Part shown: piece by piece, positions 50,208 through 59,010 of the stretch | Numbering within the stretch: the first letter of the stretch is position 1 | Layout of the letters: every line of letters begins with the position of its first letter | Origin: Neisseria sp. DTU_2020_1000833_1_SI_GRL_NUU_006 | GTDB lineage: Bacteria > Pseudomonadota > Gammaproteobacteria > Burkholderiales > Neisseriaceae | Direction of reading: 5' to 3' | DNA length: 64,000 bases | NCBI GenBank assembly: GCA_032388755.1 | Contig: CP135593.1 | Span: 1,116,001-1,180,000, forward strand | The notes under the pieces: model-generated | Database searches by the model: none | Told to the model about the DNA's origin: nothing | Seen by the model: only the letters and a program-made list of their open reading frames with translations | Translations under genes and position numbers: made by a program

Positions 50208-51734
50208 TCAGTCCTCGTCCTTTCCGTCCAACAGCAAAAACACCATCGTCGCAAACAGCATCAGTACCGCCGTCAACACCATCGCCCTCGAATAATTGTC
50301 CGCCCCCGCCCTACCCAGATAGGCGTAAATCAGGGTGGTCAGCGTCTGCCATTCGGGACGTGCCAAAAACAGCGTTGCCGCAAACTCGCCGACGCAGGTT
50401 GCCGCCGCCAAAGTCAGCCCGCGCCTGAAAGCAGGTTTCAGCAATGGGGCGGTGATGTAAAAGGTCGTCTGAAAACGGTTTGCCCCCATAGTCCTCGCCG
50501 CCTCGCCATAGCCTTGCGGCAACGCATCCCACGCCGCCAAAACATCTTTGGCGACAAACGGATACGCCAACAGCGCATAAGCGGCAATCAAAAGCGGCAG
50601 CGATGCCGTCCATTGCGGATACAGCAGCAGCACGCCGAACGCCACACAGACCGGCGACACCATAAACGGCAAAAATACCGCCCCCCTCACCCACGCCGCA
50701 CGTCTTGCCAAGCAGGCATACGACACGCCCAATACCGCAGCGGCAGCGACCGCCGCTGCCGAAAAACGAACGGTGTTCCAAAGCGCCGCCAGCGTTTCGC
50801 CCTCGAGCAATACCCGCCAAGACCCTCCGGCAAGGACAGCCTGCCGGACAACCGCAAGCAGGGGCATCAGGCAGCACACACACAACACCGACAATACCGC
50901 CGCGACCATCAGCCGTTCCGCCGCTGTTTCGGGCTTGCGCGGACGCGGTGCGGCGTGTGCCTTGTCCGCATCCGTCCGACGGCTCAACCGCGCATACAGC
51001 AACCCCGCCGCAGCGGTAATCCCCAACACCAGCCATACCAAGACGGAAGCCTGCGCCATATCCAATTCATACGCAATCAGCCGGTAAATCTCTACTTCCA
51101 CCGTCGCATAGCGGTCGCCGCCCAACAGCAAAGCCAGTCCGAACCCCGAAAAACAATACAGGAAAACCAAACACAAACCGCCCGCCAACCACGGGCGCAA
51201 TACCGGCCATTCCACCCTTAAAAACCGCTGCCAAGCCCCCGCCCCCAAAGCCTGCGCCGTTTGCAGTCGCGCCTCGGGAACCTGCAAAAATCCCTGATAC
51301 GCCGCGCGCACCAAAACCGGCAGGTTGAAAAACACATTGCCGTAAATCAACAGATACGGCGTATCCTGCCAGCCCGCCCAAACGGCACCGTTTGTGCCGA
51401 ACAAAGCCAACACGCCCATACCTGCCACCAAAGTCGGCATCACGAAAGGCAGCATCAACAGCCTCAACACCAAAGCGCGTCCCCGGAAATCCAAACGCGC
51501 CAACACCCACGCCGCAGGCACGCCCAAAATCCCCGCCAGCACGCAGGTTGCCAAAGCCTGAAACACCGTCCATAAGATAAGGTGCTGCATATAATCATCG
51601 CGCAACACCCCGCCCCATGCACTCCCGTCGTAAAAAGCCAGCGCAACCAAAGGCGCGACGACCATCACGATAAGGAAGCCCAAAGGCAGCAGCGCGAGCA
51701 GTAAAGTGGAACTGAAAGAGCGGATGGAAGACAT
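50208..51734 (-). CDS. Two-domain ABC transporter permease, ThiP/FbpB-like
   Basis: A 508-residue inner-membrane protein made of two fused permease domains with about twelve spans. Each half has the EAA-type loop (Gln-Ala-Leu-Gly-Ala-Gly in the first, Glu-Ala-Ala-Arg-Thr-Met-Gly-Ala in the second) that contacts an ATPase. The first half, with Phe-Phe-Asn-Leu-Pro-Val-Leu-Val-Arg, resembles ThiP (thiamine), and iron(III) permeases share this build. No ATPase or binding protein is adjacent, so the substrate is open. It is GC-rich compared with the neighbour to its right. Confidence 0.82.
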   Translation of the reverse strand: MSSIRSFSSTLLLALLPLGFLIVMVVAPLVALAFYDGSAWGGVLRDDYMQHLILWTVFQALATCVLAGILGVPAAWVLARLDFRGRALVLRLLMLPFVMPTLVAGMGVLALFGTNGAVWAGWQDTPYLLIYGNVFFNLPVLVRAAYQGFLQVPEARLQTAQALGAGAWQRFLRVEWPVLRPWLAGGLCLVFLYCFSGFGLALLLGGDRYATVEVEIYRLIAYELDMAQASVLVWLVLGITAAAGLLYARLSRRTDADKAHAAPRPRKPETAAERLMVAAVLSVLCVCCLMPLLAVVRQAVLAGGSWRVLLEGETLAALWNTVRFSAAAVAAAAVLGVSYACLARRAAWVRGAVFLPFMVSPVCVAFGVLLLYPQWTASLPLLIAAYALLAYPFVAKDVLAAWDALPQGYGEAARTMGANRFQTTFYITAPLLKPAFRRGLTLAAATCVGEFAATLFLARPEWQTLTTLIYAYLGRAGADNYSRAMVLTAVLMLFATMVFLLLDGKDED

Positions 51735-51769
51735 GGTTTGATGCTGTATGAAAATTAAAAAATATAGGA

Positions 51770-51835
51770 TTAGGTCGTCTGAAAAACGGTTTCAGCAAAC
51801 CTGCCAAGCCGCTTTCAGACGACTTTTTTAAAACT
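51770..51835. terminator. Uptake-sequence hairpin upstream of the permease gene
   Basis: An inverted pair with a loop of about 35 bases and a six-T tail lies in the 275-base gap between the permease and nuclease-like genes. A lone uptake sequence follows at 51986-51997. No gene is seen in the gap. Confidence 0.65.
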
Positions 51836-52009
51836 AAGATGCTTGATGGTAAGGTATCAGGCAGATGGCAAGCCAATGGATGATGAGCGGTTTGGACATA
51901 GTGTGTGATGGACAAAATAAGGATGATGGAAAAAGAGCAAGTCGGCAGTTTAATCGGTACGGGAAAGGATTTCAAACGGATGGTTAGGTCGTCTGAAATC
52001 CTTTCTGTA

Positions 52010-53077
52010 TTATTTTTTAAAACGTAAACTGGGTATTTGTGCCTGCTTTGGAGACTGCGTATCAGCTTTGAATGTTTTCTGAAACTCTATGAAAAATTCT
52101 TGATATTTCAAAATATTTTTAATAACACCCTCCCTATCCAATTTATCGTTACCAAACCACCCCTCTCGCTCAACCACGGCAAACGTCATGGTTTTCCCCT
52201 TCCCAAACTTTTTCGGTTTTTTAATCTCGAAGAAACCTTCTTTGCGAGCTTCCGATATAAACAAATCAAAAAGTTTTTTTCGTATTTGTCTTCTATCATT
52301 TTCAGCACTCTCGTCAGATATATTGACCTTAAAGCAAAGCCTTGCCTTACTTTGCTCCAACTGCATATAAATAAAATTTTTGTCTGTCAGCGGCAATTTA
52401 GAAAAGGCATACCACCAAAAACCGCCACTGGGATTATTTGCATAATCCCACCACATATCTGCCGCTGGTAATTCATTTTCTAAAAATTGAAAAAATCCCT
52501 GCCAATCAATACCCTGCCATTCCGTAATGGCTATCTCTCCAAATTGATTATTTTTCTCCTCCAGCCTTTTAATCCGCTCGAGAAAATCTATAAAAATATT
52601 ATTCTTTATAAGATCCGTATATTTTTCGAGAATACGAATAAGGTTTTTCCTGTCAAAAACCTTGAACCCTTTATTTTCCACTCTTGTCAGGCTGGCTTTG
52701 TTTTCATTACCGGTTTTTATATAAATGCAGACAATGCTTTTACCTTTCGTCATTCTCTCCGCAGCTTCCCTATACCGGTTTAGCTGATTAGAATGCTCCT
52801 TAGTATTGGTTTTGTCTTCAATTACAATAAAATATTTATCATTTACCTCAGCCCATATATCAATATTTTCCCTTTGCCTCCCTGCTTTCACAGAAGTAAT
52901 TTTTTCATCAAAATTCGGATAGTGTGATTTGATTAATTCTGTAACAAATTCCCGCGCACATTCATTTAAAACCTCATCTTCTCGTTTGCATCCCCCATCG
53001 GCAAACAGCAATAGCCAAGTAATAAAAGCATCCTGACTCAGTTCTTTAGTGGCTATATCAAAAATATTCGGTTTCAT
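52010..53077 (-). CDS. PD-(D/E)xK nuclease superfamily protein, AT-rich orphan
   Basis: A 355-residue protein. Asn-Ile-Asp-Ile-Trp-Ala-Glu (Asp73) followed by Val-Ile-Glu-Asp-Lys (Glu87, Lys89) forms a PD-(D/E)xK active site, and Ser-Gln-Asp-Ala-Phe-Ile-Thr-Trp-Leu-Leu near residue 14 is typical of the PDDEXK_4-like group. The carboxy 150 residues are a separate domain of unknown role. The gene is much richer in A and T than its neighbours, which suggests recent arrival. Members of this group are often found in defence loci, but no partner gene is seen here. Confidence 0.75.
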   Translation of the reverse strand: MKPNIFDIATKELSQDAFITWLLLFADGGCKREDEVLNECAREFVTELIKSHYPNFDEKITSVKAGRQRENIDIWAEVNDKYFIVIEDKTNTKEHSNQLNRYREAAERMTKGKSIVCIYIKTGNENKASLTRVENKGFKVFDRKNLIRILEKYTDLIKNNIFIDFLERIKRLEEKNNQFGEIAITEWQGIDWQGFFQFLENELPAADMWWDYANNPSGGFWWYAFSKLPLTDKNFIYMQLEQSKARLCFKVNISDESAENDRRQIRKKLFDLFISEARKEGFFEIKKPKKFGKGKTMTFAVVEREGWFGNDKLDREGVIKNILKYQEFFIEFQKTFKADTQSPKQAQIPSLRFKK

Positions 53078-53107
53078 TTTTTCCCTTTTTTATCTAATAA
53101 CAACACA

Positions 53108-53142
53108 CAGGTCGTCTGAAAACCGTTTTCAGACGACCTCCT
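53108..53142. terminator. Uptake-sequence hairpin between nnrD and the nuclease-like gene
   Basis: A perfect inverted uptake pair with a short loop (CAGGTCGTCTGAAAAC on the left). Confidence 0.75.
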
Positions 53143-53148
53143 TCCTGC

Positions 53149-54048
53149 TCAATTTTTTGTTTTATCCGTCATCAGCCGATTTCTCAACCATCTGGCGGCA
53201 GGTGAGATTTCGCCTGCGAGCATACCGGTTTCCACACCCGTCGAGCGTTTGATGACATCCGCCGCTGCGCCGTGCAGCCATACGCCGGCGCAAGCGGCTT
53301 GGAACGGCGGGATGCCTTGCGCGAGCAGGCTGCCGATGATGCCGCTTAAAACGTCGCCGCTGCCTGCGGTGGCAAGTCCGGCGTTGCCGCTTGGGTTGGT
53401 ATAGACCGTGCCATCGGGCGCGGCGACCAGTGTGCGGTATCCTTTTAGGACGGTTACGGCTTGGAATGTTGCGCTGATGGTTTGGACGGCGGACATTCTG
53501 TCTTGCTGGACGGCTTGGGTGGATGTACCGAGCAGGCGGGCGGCTTCAGCGGGATGCGGGGTCAGAACCAGATGGCTGCGTTTTTGTGCGGCTTCGCGGG
53601 TTTCGGGATGCGACCTTGCCAGCAAAGTCAGTGCATCGGCATCGAGCAGCAGCGGTGCATCCTGATTTTGCGTCAACACGGCATTTAAGATTGAGTCGGC
53701 AGTTTCGTCCAAACCCATGCCGCAGCCGACCGCCCATGCGCTGATGTCCTTGCGTTTCAGCAGGTCTTCGGCAGTCGCCAGCATGATTTCGGGGCGTTCG
53801 GGGATGACGGCAAAGGGCAAGGCGCTTTGATTGAAGCCCGCCCACACTTTGCCGCTGCCTTGATAAACCGCGGCGGTGGAAGCGAGAACAACGGCTCCGC
53901 TCATGCCCGATGCGCCGCCGACGACGGCGAACGTGCCGTATGTCCCTTTGTGCGATTCTGCCTGACGCGGGGTGAATACGTCGGGAAATTGCGAGGTCGT
54001 CTGAAAAAAATCGGGCGTATCGGGGAGCTTATAGGACGGGTTCATCAT
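53149..54048 (-). CDS. nnrD: ADP-dependent NAD(P)H-hydrate dehydratase
   Basis: A 299-residue YjeF carboxy-domain protein. Lys-Gly-Thr-Tyr-Gly-Thr-Phe-Ala-Val-Val-Gly-Gly near residue 35, Ala-Asp-Ala-Leu-Thr-Leu-Leu-Ala, Leu-Thr-Pro-His-Pro-Ala-Glu-Ala-Ala-Arg-Leu-Leu and Ala-Thr-Ala-Gly-Ser-Gly-Asp-Val-Leu-Ser-Gly are its signatures. It dehydrates the S form of NAD(P)H hydrate. It works with NnrE (41358-41984). Two ATGs (54048, 54045) follow AGGCAG. Confidence 0.94.
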   Translation of the reverse strand: MMNPSYKLPDTPDFFQTTSQFPDVFTPRQAESHKGTYGTFAVVGGASGMSGAVVLASTAAVYQGSGKVWAGFNQSALPFAVIPERPEIMLATAEDLLKRKDISAWAVGCGMGLDETADSILNAVLTQNQDAPLLLDADALTLLARSHPETREAAQKRSHLVLTPHPAEAARLLGTSTQAVQQDRMSAVQTISATFQAVTVLKGYRTLVAAPDGTVYTNPSGNAGLATAGSGDVLSGIIGSLLAQGIPPFQAACAGVWLHGAAADVIKRSTGVETGMLAGEISPAARWLRNRLMTDKTKN

Positions 54049-54176
54049 CAATCTGCCTGAGTTTGGGATAAAATAGCGGATGCGTGGCGAAAAGAGGATG
54101 TCTTTTATCGACTGTTGTTGTCACGATTCTACCGCCCCGTATAGGAACACTACAACCGCACAACAAGGAATATTTA

Positions 54177-54836
54177 ATGAAACAAAAAATCAAAGTCTGG
54201 GATTTGCCAACGCGCCTGTTTCACTGGCTCTTGGTCTTGTCAGTCGGATTTATGTGGTACAGCGCGCAGGCTGGCGGCGGGATGCTGGTTTGGCACTTGC
54301 GCTGCGGGCTGCTGGTGGCGGGGCTGATTGTCTTCCGCCTGTGTTGGGGCTTGTGGGGCAGCGATACGGCGCGGTTTTCGCAATTCGTGCGCGGTCCGTC
54401 GTCCATCCGCCGCTACCTGCAAGGCAGCCTGACGGAAAACGAACAGCCCGGACACAACCCTTTGGGCGCGCTGATGGTCATTGCGCTGATTGCGGCGGTT
54501 TTGCTGCAAGCGACGACGGGCTTGTTTGCCGCCGATGAAAACACGTTTACCGACAGCGGCTATCTGAACCATCTGATCAGCTCGGACACGGGCAGCCTGA
54601 TGCGCAAAATCCACGTCAATTTCTTCAACCTGCTGGCGGCATTGGCAGGGCTACACATCGTTACGGTCTTGGCGTATAAGTTTTTGAAGAAAAAAGATTT
54701 GATCCGCCCGATGATCAGCGGCTACAAGTATATCGAGGGGCAAACCGTTACCTTGAAATTTGCTTCCGCCGCCAAACTGATTGCCGCATTGGCAGTGGCG
54801 GCTGCGGCGGTGGCTGCGATTTTGATGTTGAAATAA
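54177..54836 (+). CDS. Cytochrome b561 / hydrogenase-type b subunit
   Basis: A 219-residue inner-membrane protein with four main hydrophobic spans. Trp-Asp-Leu-Pro-Thr-Arg-Leu-Phe-His-Trp near the amino end, His40 region, and His-Val-Asn-Phe-Phe-Asn and Leu-His-Ile-Val in the second half supply haem-ligand His. It probably transfers electrons between a periplasmic partner and quinone. A last hydrophobic stretch (about residues 200 to 217) is rich in Ala. AAGGAAT sets the start at 54177. Confidence 0.87.
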   Translation: MKQKIKVWDLPTRLFHWLLVLSVGFMWYSAQAGGGMLVWHLRCGLLVAGLIVFRLCWGLWGSDTARFSQFVRGPSSIRRYLQGSLTENEQPGHNPLGALMVIALIAAVLLQATTGLFAADENTFTDSGYLNHLISSDTGSLMRKIHVNFFNLLAALAGLHIVTVLAYKFLKKKDLIRPMISGYKYIEGQTVTLKFASAAKLIAALAVAAAAVAAILMLK

Positions 54837-54851
54837 CAATTTGAACAAATA

Positions 54852-54888
54852 GAAAAAGGTCGTCTGAAACTTTCAGACGACCTTTTGT
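54852..54888. terminator. Uptake-sequence hairpin between converging genes
   Basis: A 15-bp stem with a short loop between the cytochrome gene and the leftward MlaC-like gene. Confidence 0.8.
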
Positions 54889-54896
54889 CATTGGAT

Positions 54897-55496
54897 TTAT
54901 TGCTTTTTCAGCCCTTTGGCTTTGACGGTCGCAATGGTGCCGTCTATGCCTTTTTGCTTGATAAGCTCGCCGAACTGGTTGCGGTAAACCGTTACTAGGC
55001 TCGTTCCGTCCACGCGGATGTTGTAGATTTTATAGGCAGGGCCGACCTTATAAAGCTGGTAGGCTACTTCGTATTTCGTCCCTTTTTTGGTGTGCAGTTC
55101 AGAAAATACGTCAAACTTATTGCCGTTGACCGTCATTTTCGGCAACAGCCTTACCTGCGCATCCGCCGCGCCGATTAAGGCGGAATGCGAATACATGGCT
55201 ATAATCATGTCTTTAAAAGCGTGGATAAATTCCGTTTTCTGAGCGGCGGAGAATTCACGCCAAGGCGCGCCGACCGCCAAAGCGGAAATGCGTTCGTAAT
55301 CCAGATAACGGTCTGCATATTGCTCGATCTGCTTGACCTTTTGCGCCTCGCTCAAAGAGCCGTTGCGCGCAATTTTCAAAACTGCATCTATATTCTGCTG
55401 CATCTGAGCCTGTGCGTGGTGTGTTTCAGCCGCCACATAAGGCGCGGCAACCACCATCGGGACAGATAATACAAAAGCGGACAAATAAGGGTTCAT
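54897..55496 (-). CDS. MlaC/Ttg2D-like periplasmic phospholipid-binding protein
   Basis: A 199-residue protein with a signal peptide ending near Ala-Ala-Glu (residue 25). The mature part has Arg-Tyr-Leu-Asp-Tyr-Glu-Arg-Ile-Ser near 68 and Thr-Lys-Lys-Gly-Thr-Lys-Tyr-Glu-Val-Ala-Tyr near 140, as in the MlaC family that carries phospholipid between membranes. No mla transporter genes are adjacent, so it is a solitary copy. The start at 55496 gives a proper signal peptide. Confidence 0.83.
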   Translation of the reverse strand: MNPYLSAFVLSVPMVVAAPYVAAETHHAQAQMQQNIDAVLKIARNGSLSEAQKVKQIEQYADRYLDYERISALAVGAPWREFSAAQKTEFIHAFKDMIIAMYSHSALIGAADAQVRLLPKMTVNGNKFDVFSELHTKKGTKYEVAYQLYKVGPAYKIYNIRVDGTSLVTVYRNQFGELIKQKGIDGTIATVKAKGLKKQ

Positions 55497-55623
55497 CGTT
55501 ATTCCATAAGATAAGAAGCAAAGCTGCATTTTAAAACGCCCTGAGGCATAAACCGTTAATCAAATGTAAAAGCAGGAAAGATAACTATATAATCGCCCTA
55601 TCCGAATTTCTGAAATTCCCGCC

Positions 55624-56127
55624 ATGTACGATGTCAACACACACGATGTCCGCCGATTTTTCGCCCATGTCTGGCAACAACGCCTCACCCCCCTGCAACT
55701 GGACGGGTTGCAACAAAAAGCCCTGCGGATTATCGAAGCCCATCCCGAATACACCCACTATCTCGAAAATATCGAAGACTATCTGGACAAAACCTGGACG
55801 CCCGAAGAAGGAGAAACCAGTCCCTTCCTGCATATGTCGCTGCATCTCTCCCTGCAAGAACAAGCAGCCATCGACCAGCCGCCCGGCATCCGCGCCATAC
55901 ACGGACAACTCTGCGCGCGCTATGGCGGCGATTGGGTACGTGCCGAACACGATATGATGGATGCGCTGGCAGAAACCATATGGGAAGCGCAACGCTACGG
56001 ACGCGGCTTGGATGTCAATGCCTATATGACTCGGCTGCGAAAACTGGTCGGACTGGGGCAGGAAGAAACCGCCCGCATCAATCCGCACGAAGTCGGCGTG
56101 TCCGACATCATCAGCGAAAGGGCTTAA
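55624..56127 (+). CDS. DUF1841 family protein
   Basis: A 167-residue soluble protein. Arg-Arg-Phe-Phe near residue 10, His-Pro-Glu-Tyr near 40, Phe-Leu-His-Met-Ser-Leu-His-Leu near 68, and His-Asp-Met-Met-Asp-Ala-Leu-Ala-Glu near 108 are the DUF1841 pattern, which is common in beta- and gammaproteobacteria. The His and Asp residues suggest metal binding, but no role is known. Confidence 0.85.
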   Translation: MYDVNTHDVRRFFAHVWQQRLTPLQLDGLQQKALRIIEAHPEYTHYLENIEDYLDKTWTPEEGETSPFLHMSLHLSLQEQAAIDQPPGIRAIHGQLCARYGGDWVRAEHDMMDALAETIWEAQRYGRGLDVNAYMTRLRKLVGLGQEETARINPHEVGVSDIISERA

Positions 56128-56242
56128 GATCATCTGGGTTAGAGAAAAGAATTTTCAGACGATCCTTCATGTCCGTTTGTTTATAATATCAATTGTATTC
56201 AAGGCATTAATCATCAATATCTATCACACTAAAATCAGTAAA

Positions 56243-56280
56243 GAGGTCGTCTGAAATCCGTTTTCAGACGACCTCTTTAT
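56243..56280. terminator. Uptake-sequence hairpin between DUF1841 gene and radC
   Basis: A 16-bp perfect stem (AAAGAGGTCGTCTGAAA on the left) between converging genes. A weaker pair lies at 56129-56165. Confidence 0.8.
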
Positions 56281-56311
56281 CCCAACCTTTGCCCCGCCAA
56301 GCAATATCACT

Positions 56312-56992
56312 TTACCCTTCCATATACCCCTGTTCCCGCATCGAGCAGGCTTCTGTCGCCGTAACAATAAAATGGTCTAAAAGCGAGACATCAACCAATG
56401 CCAAAGCCTGTTTCAGACGACCTGTAAACGCGATGTCCGATTGCGAAGGCGTTGCCGAACCGCCGGGATGATTGTGCGCGATAATCAGGCTGTCGGCGTA
56501 TTCGTCCAATGCGAGCTTGACGATTTCCCTGATATAGACGGTATTTTCCGCCACCGTTCCGCGCGAGAGTTCGCGCATGGCAATCAGCCTGTTTTGGCGG
56601 TTGAGCAAAAGCGCGGTGCTGACTTCTATCTTTTCATGCCCCAAATGCAGGCGCAGATAATCGGCAACGGCTTTCGGGCTGGAAAGCGTGATGTTTTCCT
56701 GTAAATCCTCACCCAAAATCCGCCTGCCGATTTCTTTAACGACGGCAAACTGGGTAAAACTCGCCAAACCCATGCCCTTGTATGCGGAAAGTGTTTTAGC
56801 GTCGGCGCTCATCAGTTTGCCCAAGCTGCCAAACTCGTTCAGCAGATAACGCGCCAAATCCACCGCGCTCATCCCGCGCGTACCGACCCGCAGCAAAATC
56901 GCCAATAACTCCGCATCGCTCAATGCACCTGCACCATGTGCCAACAATTTCTCGCGCGGCCGCTCGCCTTCAGGCCATTGTTTGATACTCAT
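56312..56992 (-). CDS. radC: RadC family JAB/JAMM protein
   Basis: A 226-residue protein. The metal motif Ala-His-Asn-His-Pro-Gly-Gly-Ser-Ala-Thr-Pro-Ser-Gln-Ser-Asp near residue 172 is the JAMM site, and the amino part has a helix-hairpin-helix. The family was once linked to DNA repair; its reaction is not settled. The start and first codons are part of a tandem duplication that continues upstream, so a second, truncated start (Met-Ser-Ile-Lys) lies 339 bases away. Confidence 0.94.
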   Translation of the reverse strand: MSIKQWPEGERPREKLLAHGAGALSDAELLAILLRVGTRGMSAVDLARYLLNEFGSLGKLMSADAKTLSAYKGMGLASFTQFAVVKEIGRRILGEDLQENITLSSPKAVADYLRLHLGHEKIEVSTALLLNRQNRLIAMRELSRGTVAENTVYIREIVKLALDEYADSLIIAHNHPGGSATPSQSDIAFTGRLKQALALVDVSLLDHFIVTATEACSMREQGYMEG

Positions 56993-57656
56993 GTTTTACC
57001 CCTTGCGTGAACATTCACGAAAAAATTTGTTTGAAAATCTGCTTGTTATTGCACTTTCTGCAACAAAATGCTTATCAAGCAATTAATGTAAATATTTCAT
57101 ATTTTATTATATTTTGAATGAATATTTAAAATATAAGCATAATATTCATATAAATTAATTGCATAAAAACAACGCACTCAACTTTGCTCATGAAAGCGAT
57201 TGCCTTTCCTTATTCACCCGTATGGATTGACCGCAGATTCAATCTAACAGGTTTCAAAATGTCCTGTTTAAATCAAATCCGCGGGAAATCAGCCCCTTCG
57301 GGCAATTTCATATTGCCCATTTGATACTCATGTTTTACCCCTTGCGTGAACATTCACGAAAAAATTTGTTTGAAAATCTGCTTGTTATTGCACTTTCTGC
57401 AACAAAATGCTTATCAAGCATTAATGTAAATATTTCATATTTTATTATATTTTGAATGAATATTTAAAATATAAGCATAATATTCATATAAATTAATTGC
57501 ATAAAAACAACGCACTCAACTTTGCTCATGAAAGCGATTGCCTTTCCTTATTCACCCGTATGGATTGACCGCAGATTCAATCTAACAGGTTTCAAAATGT
57601 CCTGTTTAAATCAAATCCGCGGGAAATCAGCCCCTTCGGGCAATTTCGTATTGCCC
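56981..57656. repeat. Tandem duplication of about 338 bp upstream of radC
   Basis: Copy 1 is 56981-57319 and copy 2 is 57320-57656. Both begin with TTTGATACTCATGTTTTACC, which includes the radC start codon on the minus strand, and end with the CAATTTC-ATTGCCCAT segment. They differ by one missing A in copy 2 (near 57420) and one A/G change near the end. The unit is AT-rich and holds no gene. In copy 2 the duplicated radC start opens only a seven-codon frame. Confidence 0.95.
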
Positions 57657-57680
57657 ATGCGTGCCATAGGCTAATATAAT
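57651..57680 (+). promoter_or_regulatory. Candidate promoter of the polyamine transporter genes
   Basis: TTGCCC (57651-57656) and TATAAT (57675-57680) are 18 bases apart. The -35 part is the last six bases of the tandem repeat; the -10 is just outside it. An uptake sequence follows at 57759-57769 in the leader. Confidence 0.52.
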
Positions 57681-57870
57681 AGCGAGTTCGGCGGAGGCGG
57701 TTTATCCTTGGATTTCCACCCGTTTCCCATCCATGCTGCCCGTGCGCTTCACAAGAGTTTCAGACGACGTTTCGACGTTGCGACTCCCGCCAGCAATCAA
57801 ACAGCTTTTTATCACCCTTTCGAAAATCCGTTTTGCCGGTACTCGTCATTTTTATTGGAGTATTGCCATT

Positions 57871-58995
57871 ATGACCGCAACCACTGCGTCTTCAGCCAAA
57901 CCTTATCTTAAAATCCAAGGCTTGGTGAAAAAGTTTGGTGACAATTACGCTGTCGATAACATCGACTTAGATATTTATCAACATGAAATCTTTGCCCTTT
58001 TGGGCAGCTCCGGCAGCGGCAAATCCACGCTGCTGCGTATGCTGGCGGGCATGGAAAGCCCCAATCAGGGCAAAATCATTCTGGACGGTCAAGACATTAC
58101 CAAACTTGCCCCCTACGAGCGCCCCATCAATATGATGTTTCAAAGCTATGCCCTGTTCCCGCATATGACTGTGGAGCAGAACATTGCCTTCGGTCTGAAA
58201 CAAGACAAAATGCCCAAAGATGAAATCGCTGCGCGCGTGGAAGAAATGCTGCGTCTGGTTCAGATGACCAAATACGCCAAGCGCAAACCGCATCAATTAT
58301 CCGGCGGCCAGCAACAGCGTATCGCTTTGGCACGCAGCTTGGCAAAGCGTCCGAAAATCCTGCTGCTTGACGAACCTCTCGGCGCGTTGGACAAAAAACT
58401 GCGCCAACAAACCCAGCTCGAATTGGTCAACACGCTCGAACAAGTCGGCGTAACCTGCATCATGGTCACGCACGACCAAGAAGAGGCGATGACGATGGCG
58501 ACCCGCATTGCCATCATGTCCGACGGTCAGTTGCAACAGGTTGGTACCCCCAGCGATGTGTACGACTACCCCAACAGCCGCTTTACCGCCGAATTCATCG
58601 GCGAGACCAATATTTTCGGCGGCGTCGTGATTGACGACCATGCCGATTATGCCGTTATCGAATGCGAAGGCTTGGAAAACCACGTCCGCATCGACCACGG
58701 TCTAGGCGGCCCGAGCGAACAAGACATTTGGGTCAGCATCCGTCCCGAAGACATTGATTTATACAAAGAAAAACCCGACCACTTGGGCAGCTTCAACTGG
58801 GCAAAAGGCACTGTGGAAGAAATCGCCTACTTGGGCAGCTTCGCCATCTACCACATCAAACTCGCCAACGGCCGCGTCGTCAAAAGCCAAGTTCCCGCAC
58901 CTTATTGGTATGTCCGCAACATCACGCCGCCGACTTGGGACGAAACTGTCTATATCAGCTGGCCGGAAAACCAACCGACTCCGTTGTTCCGTTGA
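57871..58995 (+). CDS. potA: Polyamine ABC transporter ATPase (PotA/PotG-like)
   Basis: A 374-residue ATPase. Walker A Gly-Ser-Ser-Gly-Ser-Gly-Lys-Ser-Thr near residue 47, the signature Leu-Ser-Gly-Gly-Gln-Gln-Gln-Arg near 144, and Walker B Ile-Leu-Leu-Leu-Asp-Glu-Pro are present. A TOBE domain follows in the last 100 residues. The sequence and the two following permeases show a spermidine/putrescine importer. The ATG at 57871 is used; a longer frame begins at 57733. No binding-protein gene (potD/potF) is in the operon. Confidence 0.93.
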   Translation: MTATTASSAKPYLKIQGLVKKFGDNYAVDNIDLDIYQHEIFALLGSSGSGKSTLLRMLAGMESPNQGKIILDGQDITKLAPYERPINMMFQSYALFPHMTVEQNIAFGLKQDKMPKDEIAARVEEMLRLVQMTKYAKRKPHQLSGGQQQRIALARSLAKRPKILLLDEPLGALDKKLRQQTQLELVNTLEQVGVTCIMVTHDQEEAMTMATRIAIMSDGQLQQVGTPSDVYDYPNSRFTAEFIGETNIFGGVVIDDHADYAVIECEGLENHVRIDHGLGGPSEQDIWVSIRPEDIDLYKEKPDHLGSFNWAKGTVEEIAYLGSFAIYHIKLANGRVVKSQVPAPYWYVRNITPPTWDETVYISWPENQPTPLFR

Positions 58996-59010
58996 TTTAA
59001 GGGGAATGAG

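Noticed and set aside
57281..57310. Terminator or small RNA in the GCCCC-TTC-GGGC part of the repeat unit
   Set aside because: The stem is short with mismatches and has no T run; nothing supports an RNA gene.
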